Shown: positions 38,364 to 46,178 of the stretch, piece after piece
Layout: every line of letters begins with the position of its first letter
Numbering within the stretch: the stretch's first letter is position 1
Assembly (NCBI RefSeq): GCF_001693515.2
Contig: NZ_CP042968.1
Span: 7,968,501 to 8,032,500, forward strand
Direction: 5' to 3'
Source: Bradyrhizobium paxllaeri
Lineage (GTDB): Bacteria; Pseudomonadota; Alphaproteobacteria; Rhizobiales; Xanthobacteraceae
Length of the DNA stretch: 64,000 bases
Program-made: the position numbers and the translations under genes
The notes under the pieces: model-generated
Databases searched by the model: none
Seen by the model: only the letters and a program-made list of their open reading frames with translations
What the model was told of the DNA's origin: nothing

Positions 38364-39851
38364 ATGAAAACCCGCCTCGTATTGTTTTTCTCCCTGTTTT
38401 TTGCGGTGGCGTCGGTCGCCCCGTCGTTCGCAGCCGGCGAACGTTATGCACTGGTGATCGGCAACGCGAAATATCCGGACGCCGAGGCGCCGCTCAAGGA
38501 GCCGATCAACGATGCGCGCGACATCGCCGAAGAGCTCAAGCGCGACGGCTTCAACGTCGACATCGGCGAGAACCTGACCGGCGAGCAGATGCGCCGCGCC
38601 TTCGAGCGCCTTTATGGCAAGATCAAGCCGGGGTCGGTCGCACTGATCTTCTTCTCCGGCTTTGGCGTGCAGTCGAGCCGTCAGAGCTACATGATCCCGG
38701 TCGATGCGCAGATCTGGACCGAGCCCGACGTTCGTCGTGACGGTTTCAGCCTCGAGACCGTGCTCGGCGAGATCAACAGCCGTGGTGCCGGGGTCAAGAT
38801 CGCGCTGATCGACGCCTCCAGGCGCAATCCGTTCGAGCGCCGGTTTCGCAGCTTTTCCGCCGGCTTGGCGCCGGTGATCGCGCCGAACGGCACGCTGGTG
38901 ATGTATTCGGCGGCGCTCTCGTCGGTCGTTTCCGACAATGGCAGCGACCGCAGCTTGTTTGTGAAAGAGCTGCTGAAGGAAATCCGCACCCCCGATCTGA
39001 TGGCGGAAGAAACGCTGAACCGCACCCGCGTCGGCGTCACCCGCGCCTCGCGCCAGGAGCAGGTGCCGTGGATCTCGTCGTCGCTGGCGGAAGATTTCTC
39101 CTTTATCCCTGGTGGCGCCGGTCCGCGACCGGCGAGCCCGCCACCAGCTCCCGTGGCCGCCGCGCCACCTTCACCTCCCGCACCGGCCCCCGCCCCTCCT
39201 CCGCCGGCTCCCGCACCTGCCGCGCCCCAGGTAGCTGCGCCTGCGCCCGCACCACCTCCTCCGGCGCCGCCAAAGCCGGTTGAGGCCGCGATTCCGCCAC
39301 CTCCACCGCCGGCCAAGCCGGTCGAGAGTCCCAGCCCGAGCGTGCTCGCGCTGGCCGACGACCCGACGATCAAGAGCCTGACCACCAAGCTCAATGACAA
39401 TCCGGACGACGCTGCCGCGCTGTACCGACGCGGGCAGGTCTATGCCAGCAAGGGCGCTTACGAACTCGCCATCAAGGACTTCAACAATTCGCTGCGGCTG
39501 AACCCGAAGGATGTGGAAGCCTACAACAACCGCTGCTGGGCCCGCACGGTGATCGGCGACCTGCAGGCGGCCCTGAAGGATTGCAACGAGGCGCTGCGGC
39601 TGCGGCCGAATTTCGTCGACGCGCTCGACAGCCGCGGTCTCGTCAACCTGAAGAGCGGCCAGAACAAGAATGCAATCGCTGATTTCGATGCGGCCCTCAA
39701 GATCAACCCGAGATTGACCTCGTCGCTGTACGGCCGCGGCCTTGCCAAGAAGCGCAATGGCTCGATCCCGGAAGGTGATCTGGACATCAATAACGCGAAA
39801 GCGATGGACCCCAACATCGTCAAGGAGTTCGCTGATTACGGGGTGCAGTGA
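38364..39851 (+). CDS. Secreted caspase-fold protein lacking catalytic His/Cys, with TPR repeats
   Basis: 495 residues from the ATG at 38364. A signal peptide (LVLFFSLFFAVASVAPSFAA) is followed by a caspase p20-like domain from about residue 26 (RYALVIGNAKYP). Where active homologues have SGHG and DACR, this protein has SGFG (F100) and DASR (S152), so both catalytic residues are gone while surrounding residues (MIPVD, RRNPFERR) are kept. A proline/alanine-rich linker of about 80 residues follows, then at least three tetratricopeptide repeats (ALYRRGQVYASKGAYELAI, and so on). The likely role is periplasmic, in binding or scaffolding rather than proteolysis. Relative at 52843-53682. Confidence 0.88.
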   Translation: MKTRLVLFFSLFFAVASVAPSFAAGERYALVIGNAKYPDAEAPLKEPINDARDIAEELKRDGFNVDIGENLTGEQMRRAFERLYGKIKPGSVALIFFSGFGVQSSRQSYMIPVDAQIWTEPDVRRDGFSLETVLGEINSRGAGVKIALIDASRRNPFERRFRSFSAGLAPVIAPNGTLVMYSAALSSVVSDNGSDRSLFVKELLKEIRTPDLMAEETLNRTRVGVTRASRQEQVPWISSSLAEDFSFIPGGAGPRPASPPPAPVAAAPPSPPAPAPAPPPPAPAPAAPQVAAPAPAPPPPAPPKPVEAAIPPPPPPAKPVESPSPSVLALADDPTIKSLTTKLNDNPDDAAALYRRGQVYASKGAYELAIKDFNNSLRLNPKDVEAYNNRCWARTVIGDLQAALKDCNEALRLRPNFVDALDSRGLVNLKSGQNKNAIADFDAALKINPRLTSSLYGRGLAKKRNGSIPEGDLDINNAKAMDPNIVKEFADYGVQ

Positions 39852-39995
39852 CGATTTTTTTAAGTGAAGGCTGGCGGCCACTCGAACCCTGTGGCCAGCG
39901 CATAGACTAAAGCATAGCAGCCGGCCGCCATCACGCCCCGGCAGCTCATTTGGACAATACGGAACCGCGTGGGAAGCCCGCAGGAGGGAACAGCA

Positions 39996-40667
39996 ATGGC
40001 GAATTTCTCGGCAACGAAAACCCTAACCGCAATCGTCTCGGTCGCGGTGCTCGGCGCCGCCGTTTCCTTGAGTGCGGGAACCGCCCTGGCCCAGGACAAG
40101 AACGTCACCGAGGATCAGATCATCCGCGCGCTGGCGCCCGAAAAGAAGCCGCTCACCCGCGGCCTCTCGGTTGGCCCGCAGCAGACCGTCGATCCGACCG
40201 TGACCGCCGCCGAAAGCAAATTCGTCCAGAAGTTCCGCGGCCGCTCCACGCGGTCGCTCTCGAGCGCCGAGCGCGAGGAAATCGCCACCATCGTCAAGGA
40301 CAAGCCCAAGATCGATCTGGAGATCAATTTCGACTACAACTCGGCCGATATCAGTGCGAGGTCGCTGCCGTCAGTTCAGGCGCTGGGTCGCGCGCTCACC
40401 AACAATGACCTCAAGGGCTCGACCTTCGTGGTCGCTGGCCATACCGACGCGGCCGGCGGCGAGGCCTACAACCAGGACCTCAGCGAGCGCCGGGCCGATG
40501 CGATCAAGCGCTATCTCGTCGACAAATATGGCATCAACGGCACCGACCTCGTCACTGTCGGATACGGCAAGAGCAAGCTCAAGGATGCGAGCCAACCGCT
40601 GGCGGAAGTGAACCGCCGCGTCCAGGTCGTGAACATGGAAAACAAGGCGACGGCGTCGGCCAAGTAA
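39996..40667 (+). CDS. OmpA-family peptidoglycan-binding protein
   Basis: 223 residues; ATG at 39996 with GGAGGG seven bases upstream. The signal peptide ends near GTALAQ. The C-terminal OmpA domain begins at IDLEINFDYNSADI and includes VVAGHTDAAGGEAYNQDLS and ERRADAIKRYL, with the Asp and Arg that hold diaminopimelate. There is no beta-barrel, so it is a soluble periplasmic anchor protein like those of cell-envelope complexes. It lies between the TPR pseudo-caspase and the RND operon, all on the plus strand. Confidence 0.93.
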   Translation: MANFSATKTLTAIVSVAVLGAAVSLSAGTALAQDKNVTEDQIIRALAPEKKPLTRGLSVGPQQTVDPTVTAAESKFVQKFRGRSTRSLSSAEREEIATIVKDKPKIDLEINFDYNSADISARSLPSVQALGRALTNNDLKGSTFVVAGHTDAAGGEAYNQDLSERRADAIKRYLVDKYGINGTDLVTVGYGKSKLKDASQPLAEVNRRVQVVNMENKATASAK

Positions 40668-40699
40668 GGGCGTGGCGCCGAGCAACCGTTTCCGGCTAC

Positions 40700-40733
40700 A
40701 ATACGTCCCGCAGCCCCGCGTGCGGGACGTATT
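40700..40733 (+). terminator. Hairpin terminator after the OmpA-family gene
   Basis: AATACGTCCCGCA (40700-40712) pairs perfectly with TGCGGGACGTATT (40721-40733): a 13-base stem with an 8-base loop, followed by CGTTTTGGG. It lies 33 bases after the OmpA stop and 80 bases before the RND adaptor start, so it should separate the two transcripts. Confidence 0.75.
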
Positions 40734-40812
40734 CGTTTTGGGCTTCATTGCAGGCCGTCGGCCGGCTCAATGAGCCCGTTTAATTTGACTTTCAGTCTGG
40801 ATTGATGCGGCG

Positions 40813-41736
40813 ATGAAATTCTCCGAATACCTCAAACCTGCGCTCGGAACGACCTTCGTTGTCGTTGTCGCCGCTGGTTATTACTGGTTCGAGCACCGTC
40901 CGCGGGCCGAACCAAAGGATACGCCGGGCCAGGCGCTGGTGATCGTGACCAAATCCACCAATGCCTGCTTCTCCGACATGGTCCGCGTTACCGGCTTCAT
41001 CGTGCCGCGCCGCGAGGCGCAGGTCGGCGTCGATCAGGAAGGCTCGAGGGTAACCGACCTCTTCGTCAAGGAAGGCGACACGGTTACCGAAAACCAGGAG
41101 ATGGCGCGCCTCACCGCGCCGCCGCAAATGCCAGGCGCCCCCGCCGGCCGGCCCGGGCCGATCTCGCTTCGCGCGCCGGCGGCCGGCCTCGTAACCGAGG
41201 CGCGGACCGCGATCGGCGCGCCGGCCTCGCCGCAGGCCGGCCCGATGTTCCGCATTTCCGTGAACAATGAAATCGAGCTGGAAGCCGAAGTGCCGAGCGT
41301 TCATCTGCTCAAGCTCAATCCCGGCGCTACGGTTCGCATCAGCCGTGACGATGCGCCCGATGTCGTCGGCAAGGTCCGGCAGATCTCGCCGCAGATCGAC
41401 CGCACCACCCAGCTCGGCAAGGTGCGGATTTCGCTCAACAACAATCCCTCGCTCAAGGTCGGCATGTTTGCCCGCGCCAATATCGACGCCAAGCGTTCCT
41501 GCGGCGTCGCCGTCCCGCGCACCGCCATCGACCGCCTGACCCTGCAGGTGGTCAAGGGCAACACGATCGAGACGCGAAAGGTGCGGGTCGGCCTGACCTC
41601 CGAAACCTCAACTGAAATTCTTGAAGGCCTCGACGTCGGCGAAATCGTCGTGGCTGATGCTGGTACCTCGCTGCACGACGGCGACCAGGTCAAGACCATG
41701 TTCGCCGACGAACTCGAACGCACGCGGGCACGCTAA
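40813..41736 (+). CDS. RND efflux periplasmic adaptor (HlyD/MexA family)
   Basis: 307 residues. An N-terminal hydrophobic anchor (LGTTFVVVVAAGYYWFEH) is followed by the adaptor core: the barrel-sandwich segment VTDLFVKEGDTVTENQEMARL and VRISRDDAPDVVGKVRQISP. The coiled-coil hairpin is nearly absent, so the adaptor is short. Its stop overlaps the permease start by one base (TAATG), giving translational coupling. It couples the inner-membrane pump to an outer-membrane channel; no outer-membrane factor gene is nearby. It is clearly related to the adaptor at 51768-52664 (shared SCGVAVP motif). Confidence 0.9.
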   Translation: MKFSEYLKPALGTTFVVVVAAGYYWFEHRPRAEPKDTPGQALVIVTKSTNACFSDMVRVTGFIVPRREAQVGVDQEGSRVTDLFVKEGDTVTENQEMARLTAPPQMPGAPAGRPGPISLRAPAAGLVTEARTAIGAPASPQAGPMFRISVNNEIELEAEVPSVHLLKLNPGATVRISRDDAPDVVGKVRQISPQIDRTTQLGKVRISLNNNPSLKVGMFARANIDAKRSCGVAVPRTAIDRLTLQVVKGNTIETRKVRVGLTSETSTEILEGLDVGEIVVADAGTSLHDGDQVKTMFADELERTRAR

Positions 41737-44700
41737 TGGCTTTGAATATCTCGGCTTGGTCGATCCGGAACCCGCTTCCATCGGTCGTCTTTTCAATCAT
41801 TCTCCTGGTCCTGGGCTGGGTCAGCTTCACCAAGCTCGCGGTGACGCGGCTGCCTAGCGCCGACATCCCGGTGATTTCGGTCGCCGTCGCGCAGTTCGGC
41901 GCCGCTCCCGCGGAGCTGGAATCGCAGGTCACCAAGACCATCGAGGACGGCGTATCCGGCGTCGAAGGCGTGCGGCATATTTCGTCGTCGATCACCGACG
42001 GCCTGTCGGTGACGACGATCCAGTTCGCGCTGGAGACCAACACCGACCGCGCCCTGAACGACGTCAAGGACGCCGTCACCCGCGTTCGCGCCAACCTGCC
42101 GCAAAACGTCAACGAACCGCTGATCCAGCGCGTCGACGTGATCGGCCTGCCGATCGTGACCTATGCCGCGATCTCGCCGGGCAAGACGCCGGAGCAGCTC
42201 TCCTATTTCGTCGACGACGTCGTCAAGCGCGCGCTGCAGGGCGTGCGCGGCGTGGCGCAGGTCGAGCGCATCGGCGGTGTCGAGCGCGAGATCCTTGTGT
42301 CGCTCGATCCCGACCGCCTGCAGGCGGCCGGGCTCACCGCCGTCAATGTGAGCCAGATCCTGCGCGGCACCAATGTCGACCTCGCCGGCGGCCGCGCCGA
42401 AATCGGCAAGAACGACCAGGCGATCCGCACGCTGGCCGGCGCCAAGACGCTGAACGAACTCGCCGGCACCATGATCCCGCTGTTCGGCGGCGGCGAGGTA
42501 CGGCTCGACGATCTCGGCACCGTCACCGACACCATCGCCGACCGGCGGACCTTTGCCCGCTTCAACGGCGAGCCCGTGGTGGCGCTCGGCATCAAGCGCT
42601 CCAAGGGCGCCAGCGACGTGGTGGTGGCGGCCGCCGTGCAGAAGCGTATCGATGCGCTGAAAGTCGCCTATCCCGACGTCGACCTGAAGATGATCGACAC
42701 CTCGGTCGACTTCACCAAGGGCAATTATGAAGCAGCGATCTCGACCCTGTTCGAGGGCGCGATCCTTGCCGTCATCATCGTGCTCCTGTTCCTGCGCGAT
42801 ATCAGAGCCACCATTATCGCCGCGATCTCGCTGCCGCTGTCGATCTTCCCGGCGTTCTGGGTGATGGACCTGCTCGGCTTCTCGCTCAACCTGGTCTCTT
42901 TCCTCGCTATCACGCTGTCGACGGGTATTCTGGTCGACGATGCCATCGTCGAGATCGAGAACATCGTGCGCCACATGCGCATGGGCAAGTCGCCCTACCG
43001 TGCGGCACTCGAAGCTGCCGACGAAATCGGCCTCGCCGTGATCGCGATTTCGCTGACCATCATCGCGATCTTTGCACCCGCCAGCTTCATGTCAGGTATA
43101 GCCGGGCAGTTCTTCAAGCAGTTCGGCATCACGGTGTCGGTGCAGGTGTTCTTCTCGCTGCTCGCCGCGCGCTTCGTCACGCCGGTGCTCGCGGCCTACT
43201 TCCTCAAGGATCACCCGCACGACGACCCGCCGCCCGGGCGCATCCTGCAGACCTACACCAGGCTCGTGACCTGGTCGGTGAAGCACTACTTCATCACCGT
43301 GCTGATCGGCTTCGGCGTGTTCGCGGCGTCGATCTGGAGCATCACGCTGCTGCCGCAAGGCTTCCTGCCGGCGCAGGACACCGCGCGCTCGCTGCTCGCG
43401 ATGGAATTGCCGCCCGGCTCGCAGCTCGCCTACACCGAAAAGGTGACGGAAGAAATCGTCGCCCGCCTGCGCAAGCGGCCCGAAGTGAAGAGCATCTTCG
43501 TCGATGGCGGAAGGGTGCCGCCGGGAACGCAGGAAGTTCGCCGCGCCGCGCTGATCATCAACTACACGCCGAAAGCCGATCGCAAGATTACCCAGCGGCA
43601 GCTCGAGCTCGAGATCGGCCAGGAACTCGAAAACGTTCCCGATATCCGTTTCTGGTTCCTCGACGAAAACGGCCTGCGTGCGATTTCGCTTGTTGTGACC
43701 GGCGTCGACAGCAACATCGTCAACAACGTCGCCAGCGAATTGGCGACGCAGATGAAGCGGATTCCGATCATCGCCAACGTGATCTCGGAAACCGCGCTCG
43801 ACCGGCCCGAGCTTCGGATCCGGCCACGCGCCGAACTGGCGGCGCGGCTCGGCGTCTCCACCGAAAGCCTGTCGCAGACGATCCGCGTCGCTACCATCGG
43901 CGACGTCGGTCCGGCCTTGGCGAAATTCGACGCCGGCGACCGTCAGGTGCCGATCCGCGTCCAGCTCGAGGACAGCGCGCGCAGCGACCTGCAGATGCTG
44001 CAGCAGTTGCGGGTACCGCTCGGCCAACGCGGCGAACGCGGCGGCGTGCCGCTGTCGGTCGTTGCCGACATCCAGCTCGATCAGGGCCCGACCAGCATCA
44101 ACCGTTACGACCGCGAACGGCAGGCGACGGTGGCCGCCGACCTCGTGGGCAACGCAGCGCTCGGCGACGCGACCAGGATGATATATGAGCTCCCGGTCAT
44201 GAAGAGCCTGCCGAAGGGCGTGAGGGTGAGCCCGTCCGGCGACGCCGAAAGCCTCAACGAGCTGTCGGAAGGTTTTGCCACCGCCATCACCGCCGGCCTG
44301 ATGATGGTCTACGCAGTGCTGGTGCTGCTGTTCGGCACCTTCCTGCAGCCGATCACCATCCTGTTCTCGCTGCCGCTCTCGATCGGCGGCGCGATCATTG
44401 CGTTGCTTCTGACCGGCAAGCAGCTCACCACGCCGGTGTGGATCGGCATCCTGATGCTGATGGGCATCGTCACCAAGAACGCCATCATGCTGGTCGAATT
44501 CGCCGTCGAGGCAATTCGCGAGGGCAAGAAGCGCGACGAGGCGATCATCGACGCCGGCATGAAGCGCGCCCGCCCGATCGTGATGACGACGATCGCGATG
44601 GCCGCCGGCATGATGCCGTCAGCGCTCGCCTTCGGCGCTGGCGGCGAATTCCGCTCGCCGATGGCGCTCGCGGTGATCGGCGGCCTGATCTTCTCCACCA

Positions 44701-44900
44701 TCCTGTCGCTGGTGTTCGTGCCGGCGATGTTCATGGTGATGGACGATATCGGCGCCCTGTGCTGGCGCTTGGGCCAGAAACTACTCGTCTCCAGCGGCGA
44801 GAGCGAGCCCGCCGGTCACGAGGCGGATCATCATGGCGAGCCGCCCGCCACCAAGGGCCCGCCCTCCCCGCCACCGGCGATGTGGCCTGCGGCGAAGTGA
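41736..44900 (+). CDS. RND efflux pump inner-membrane permease (HAE1 family)
   Basis: 1054 residues, the normal AcrB size. Twelve transmembrane segments in two sets of six with two large periplasmic loops. The proton-relay Asp pair lies in STGILVDDAIVEIENIVRHM, and the second half has LMGIVTKNAIMLVEFA and the GAGGEFRSPMALAVIGG end motif. It exports drugs, lipids or other hydrophobic compounds by proton antiport; the substrate is not predictable. It is coupled to the adaptor gene upstream. Its stop codon abuts the remnant of a parE gene on the other strand. Confidence 0.95.
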   Translation: MALNISAWSIRNPLPSVVFSIILLVLGWVSFTKLAVTRLPSADIPVISVAVAQFGAAPAELESQVTKTIEDGVSGVEGVRHISSSITDGLSVTTIQFALETNTDRALNDVKDAVTRVRANLPQNVNEPLIQRVDVIGLPIVTYAAISPGKTPEQLSYFVDDVVKRALQGVRGVAQVERIGGVEREILVSLDPDRLQAAGLTAVNVSQILRGTNVDLAGGRAEIGKNDQAIRTLAGAKTLNELAGTMIPLFGGGEVRLDDLGTVTDTIADRRTFARFNGEPVVALGIKRSKGASDVVVAAAVQKRIDALKVAYPDVDLKMIDTSVDFTKGNYEAAISTLFEGAILAVIIVLLFLRDIRATIIAAISLPLSIFPAFWVMDLLGFSLNLVSFLAITLSTGILVDDAIVEIENIVRHMRMGKSPYRAALEAADEIGLAVIAISLTIIAIFAPASFMSGIAGQFFKQFGITVSVQVFFSLLAARFVTPVLAAYFLKDHPHDDPPPGRILQTYTRLVTWSVKHYFITVLIGFGVFAASIWSITLLPQGFLPAQDTARSLLAMELPPGSQLAYTEKVTEEIVARLRKRPEVKSIFVDGGRVPPGTQEVRRAALIINYTPKADRKITQRQLELEIGQELENVPDIRFWFLDENGLRAISLVVTGVDSNIVNNVASELATQMKRIPIIANVISETALDRPELRIRPRAELAARLGVSTESLSQTIRVATIGDVGPALAKFDAGDRQVPIRVQLEDSARSDLQMLQQLRVPLGQRGERGGVPLSVVADIQLDQGPTSINRYDRERQATVAADLVGNAALGDATRMIYELPVMKSLPKGVRVSPSGDAESLNELSEGFATAITAGLMMVYAVLVLLFGTFLQPITILFSLPLSIGGAIIALLLTGKQLTTPVWIGILMLMGIVTKNAIMLVEFAVEAIREGKKRDEAIIDAGMKRARPIVMTTIAMAAGMMPSALAFGAGGEFRSPMALAVIGGLIFSTILSLVFVPAMFMVMDDIGALCWRLGQKLLVSSGESEPAGHEADHHGEPPATKGPPSPPPAMWPAAK

Positions 44901-45016
44901 GGGAACGCACCGCTTCACGCAAACTTGCCGCGACATTTGCCGCACCAGTTGCGGATCGCTCTCTCAAATATTCGCTCTCGATCGGAGAACGCCGCGGGCG
45001 TATAGCATACCCTCAT
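44900..45016 (-). pseudogene. ParE-type toxin gene, frameshifted and truncated
   Basis: The ATG at 45016 overlaps the antitoxin stop (ATGA). The first frame reads MRVCYTPAAFSDRERIFE, a typical ParE start. After about 14 codons the ParE sequence continues in another frame as YLRERSATGAANVAASLREA and VRSL, so there has been a small indel near 44975. Similarity ends at 44900, exactly where the RND permease gene stops, and the C-terminal half of the toxin is missing. The toxin is therefore dead. Confidence 0.7.
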
Positions 45017-45240
45017 CCGTCGTGGCGCTTGTCGGCTTCGGCAATCAGCTCGTCCGACACGAATTCCCCACGATCGGCCTCAGCCAGCCCCCTGCTGACC
45101 GCCACCCGCTCGTCGTCTGACATCGTGTAAACGCCTGTCCGGCGCGCCTCGATCTCGCGGGCGTATTCGGCAAGCTCCTGCTGGTCCTCGAGCGGCCAGG
45201 TCTCGGCATGCTCGATCATTTCCTTGAGTATCCTGTTCAT
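45013..45240 (-). CDS. ParD-like antitoxin, orphaned
   Basis: 75 residues. The segment WPLEDQQELAEYAREIEARR and the following YTMSDDERVAVSRGLAEADRGEFVSDE are typical of short antitoxins paired with ParE-type toxins in rhizobia; the C-terminal acidic part would bind the toxin. The gene is intact and still overlaps the start of the broken parE. Without a live toxin it is either neutral or protects against other ParE toxins in the genome. It has no classical ribbon-helix-helix that I can point to with certainty. Confidence 0.75.
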   Translation of the reverse strand: MNRILKEMIEHAETWPLEDQQELAEYAREIEARRTGVYTMSDDERVAVSRGLAEADRGEFVSDELIAEADKRHDG

Positions 45241-45286
45241 GCGATCATTGTACGGCAGCAGGCGATACCTGACGACGGACAGTAAC

Positions 45287-45961
45287 CTACTCGTTCCTCG
45301 CCACCGCCGTCAGCTTGGTCATGTTCTGCAGCAATATCCGTCCGCGCTGCAGGTCCAGGATGCCGTCCTTGCGCCAGAGCTGCAGCTGACGGTTGACGCT
45401 TTCGCGGGCGGCGCCGACGAAGACGCCGAGCTGTTCCTGCGAGATATGGACTTCGGAACCGAAATCGGAAGCCAGCGCGCAGAGGCGCCGCGCCAACCTG
45501 ACCGGCAGCGGTTGCAGCACCGATTCTTCCATCCGTTCGCTCTGCCAGCGGATGCGCTGGCACAACAGCATGATGATCTTGATCGCGACCTTGGGCTCGC
45601 GCTCAAGGAAGGCGAGGAAATCCTCGCGCCGCAGCACGAACAGTTCCGACGGCTCGCCGGCGGTAGCGTCCGCGGTGCGGCTCTGGCCGTCGAGCACGGC
45701 GACCTCGCCGAAGAGGTCACCGGGGCCCATGAAATTCAGCGTCAGGCGGCTGCCGTCGGAGGCGCCGGTCTCGATCCGGATCTGGCCGCGGCGGACGCCG
45801 TACAGGGCGTCGCCAGGATCGCCCTTCTGGAACAACATTTCGCCGATGCCGAGCTGCTGGGTGTGGCAAAGGCCGGAAATGCGCTGCAATTCGTCAGCGC
45901 CCAGATCGGCGAACATCGGGTTCATTTTCAAAATGACCGCAAATTCGGCCTGTTTGCTCAT
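45287..45961 (-). CDS. Crp/Fnr-family regulator, CRP-like with cyclic-nucleotide cassette
   Basis: 224 residues from the ATG at 45961 (GGAAGG upstream); the frame runs on to 46231 without family similarity. The cyclic-nucleotide-binding domain has the full phosphate cassette, GE at 85-86 and RTA at 95-97 (FGEVAVLDGQSRTA), so it should bind cAMP or cGMP. No Fe-S cysteine motif is seen, arguing against FNR. The C-terminal HTH has recognition helix RESVNR (186-191), matching E. coli CRP RETVGR at the bases-reading Arg, Glu and Arg; TGTGA-type targets are expected. A near-match site lies 67 bases upstream, suggesting autoregulation, and a class III cyclase is encoded 2.5 kb away. Confidence 0.92.
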   Translation of the reverse strand: MSKQAEFAVILKMNPMFADLGADELQRISGLCHTQQLGIGEMLFQKGDPGDALYGVRRGQIRIETGASDGSRLTLNFMGPGDLFGEVAVLDGQSRTADATAGEPSELFVLRREDFLAFLEREPKVAIKIIMLLCQRIRWQSERMEESVLQPLPVRLARRLCALASDFGSEVHISQEQLGVFVGAARESVNRQLQLWRKDGILDLQRGRILLQNMTKLTAVARNE

Positions 45962-46027
45962 TGTCTTGCCTTCCAGATCGGCTTTACCGCCCCCGAACGC
46001 CGTTAGCAGGTTTCTCCTGCCGGCAAG

Positions 46028-46043
46028 TGTGTCATAAGTCACA
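46028..46043. promoter_or_regulatory. CRP-type site upstream of the Crp-family gene
   Basis: TGTGTCATAAGTCACA matches TGTGA-N6-TCACA at nine of ten positions. It is centred about 75 bases before the regulator start codon (minus strand) and 143 bases before the AsmA-family start (plus strand), so it could serve both. Confidence 0.5.
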
Positions 46044-46178
46044 TAACTTTGCAGCAGCTGCGGAATATTTTTGGCTGCTTTGGGCGCTATCCCTTTCCGG
46101 GATAAGCTCGCCTGACCGGTTGCGACGGCGTGTCGAGCCACCGAAATAAGAGCCGTTTGCGCGGTCTGGAATATCGAT

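Noticed and set aside
38687..39400. Gly-rich 237-codon minus-strand frame
   Set aside because: It is the complement of the proline/alanine-rich linker in the pseudo-caspase.
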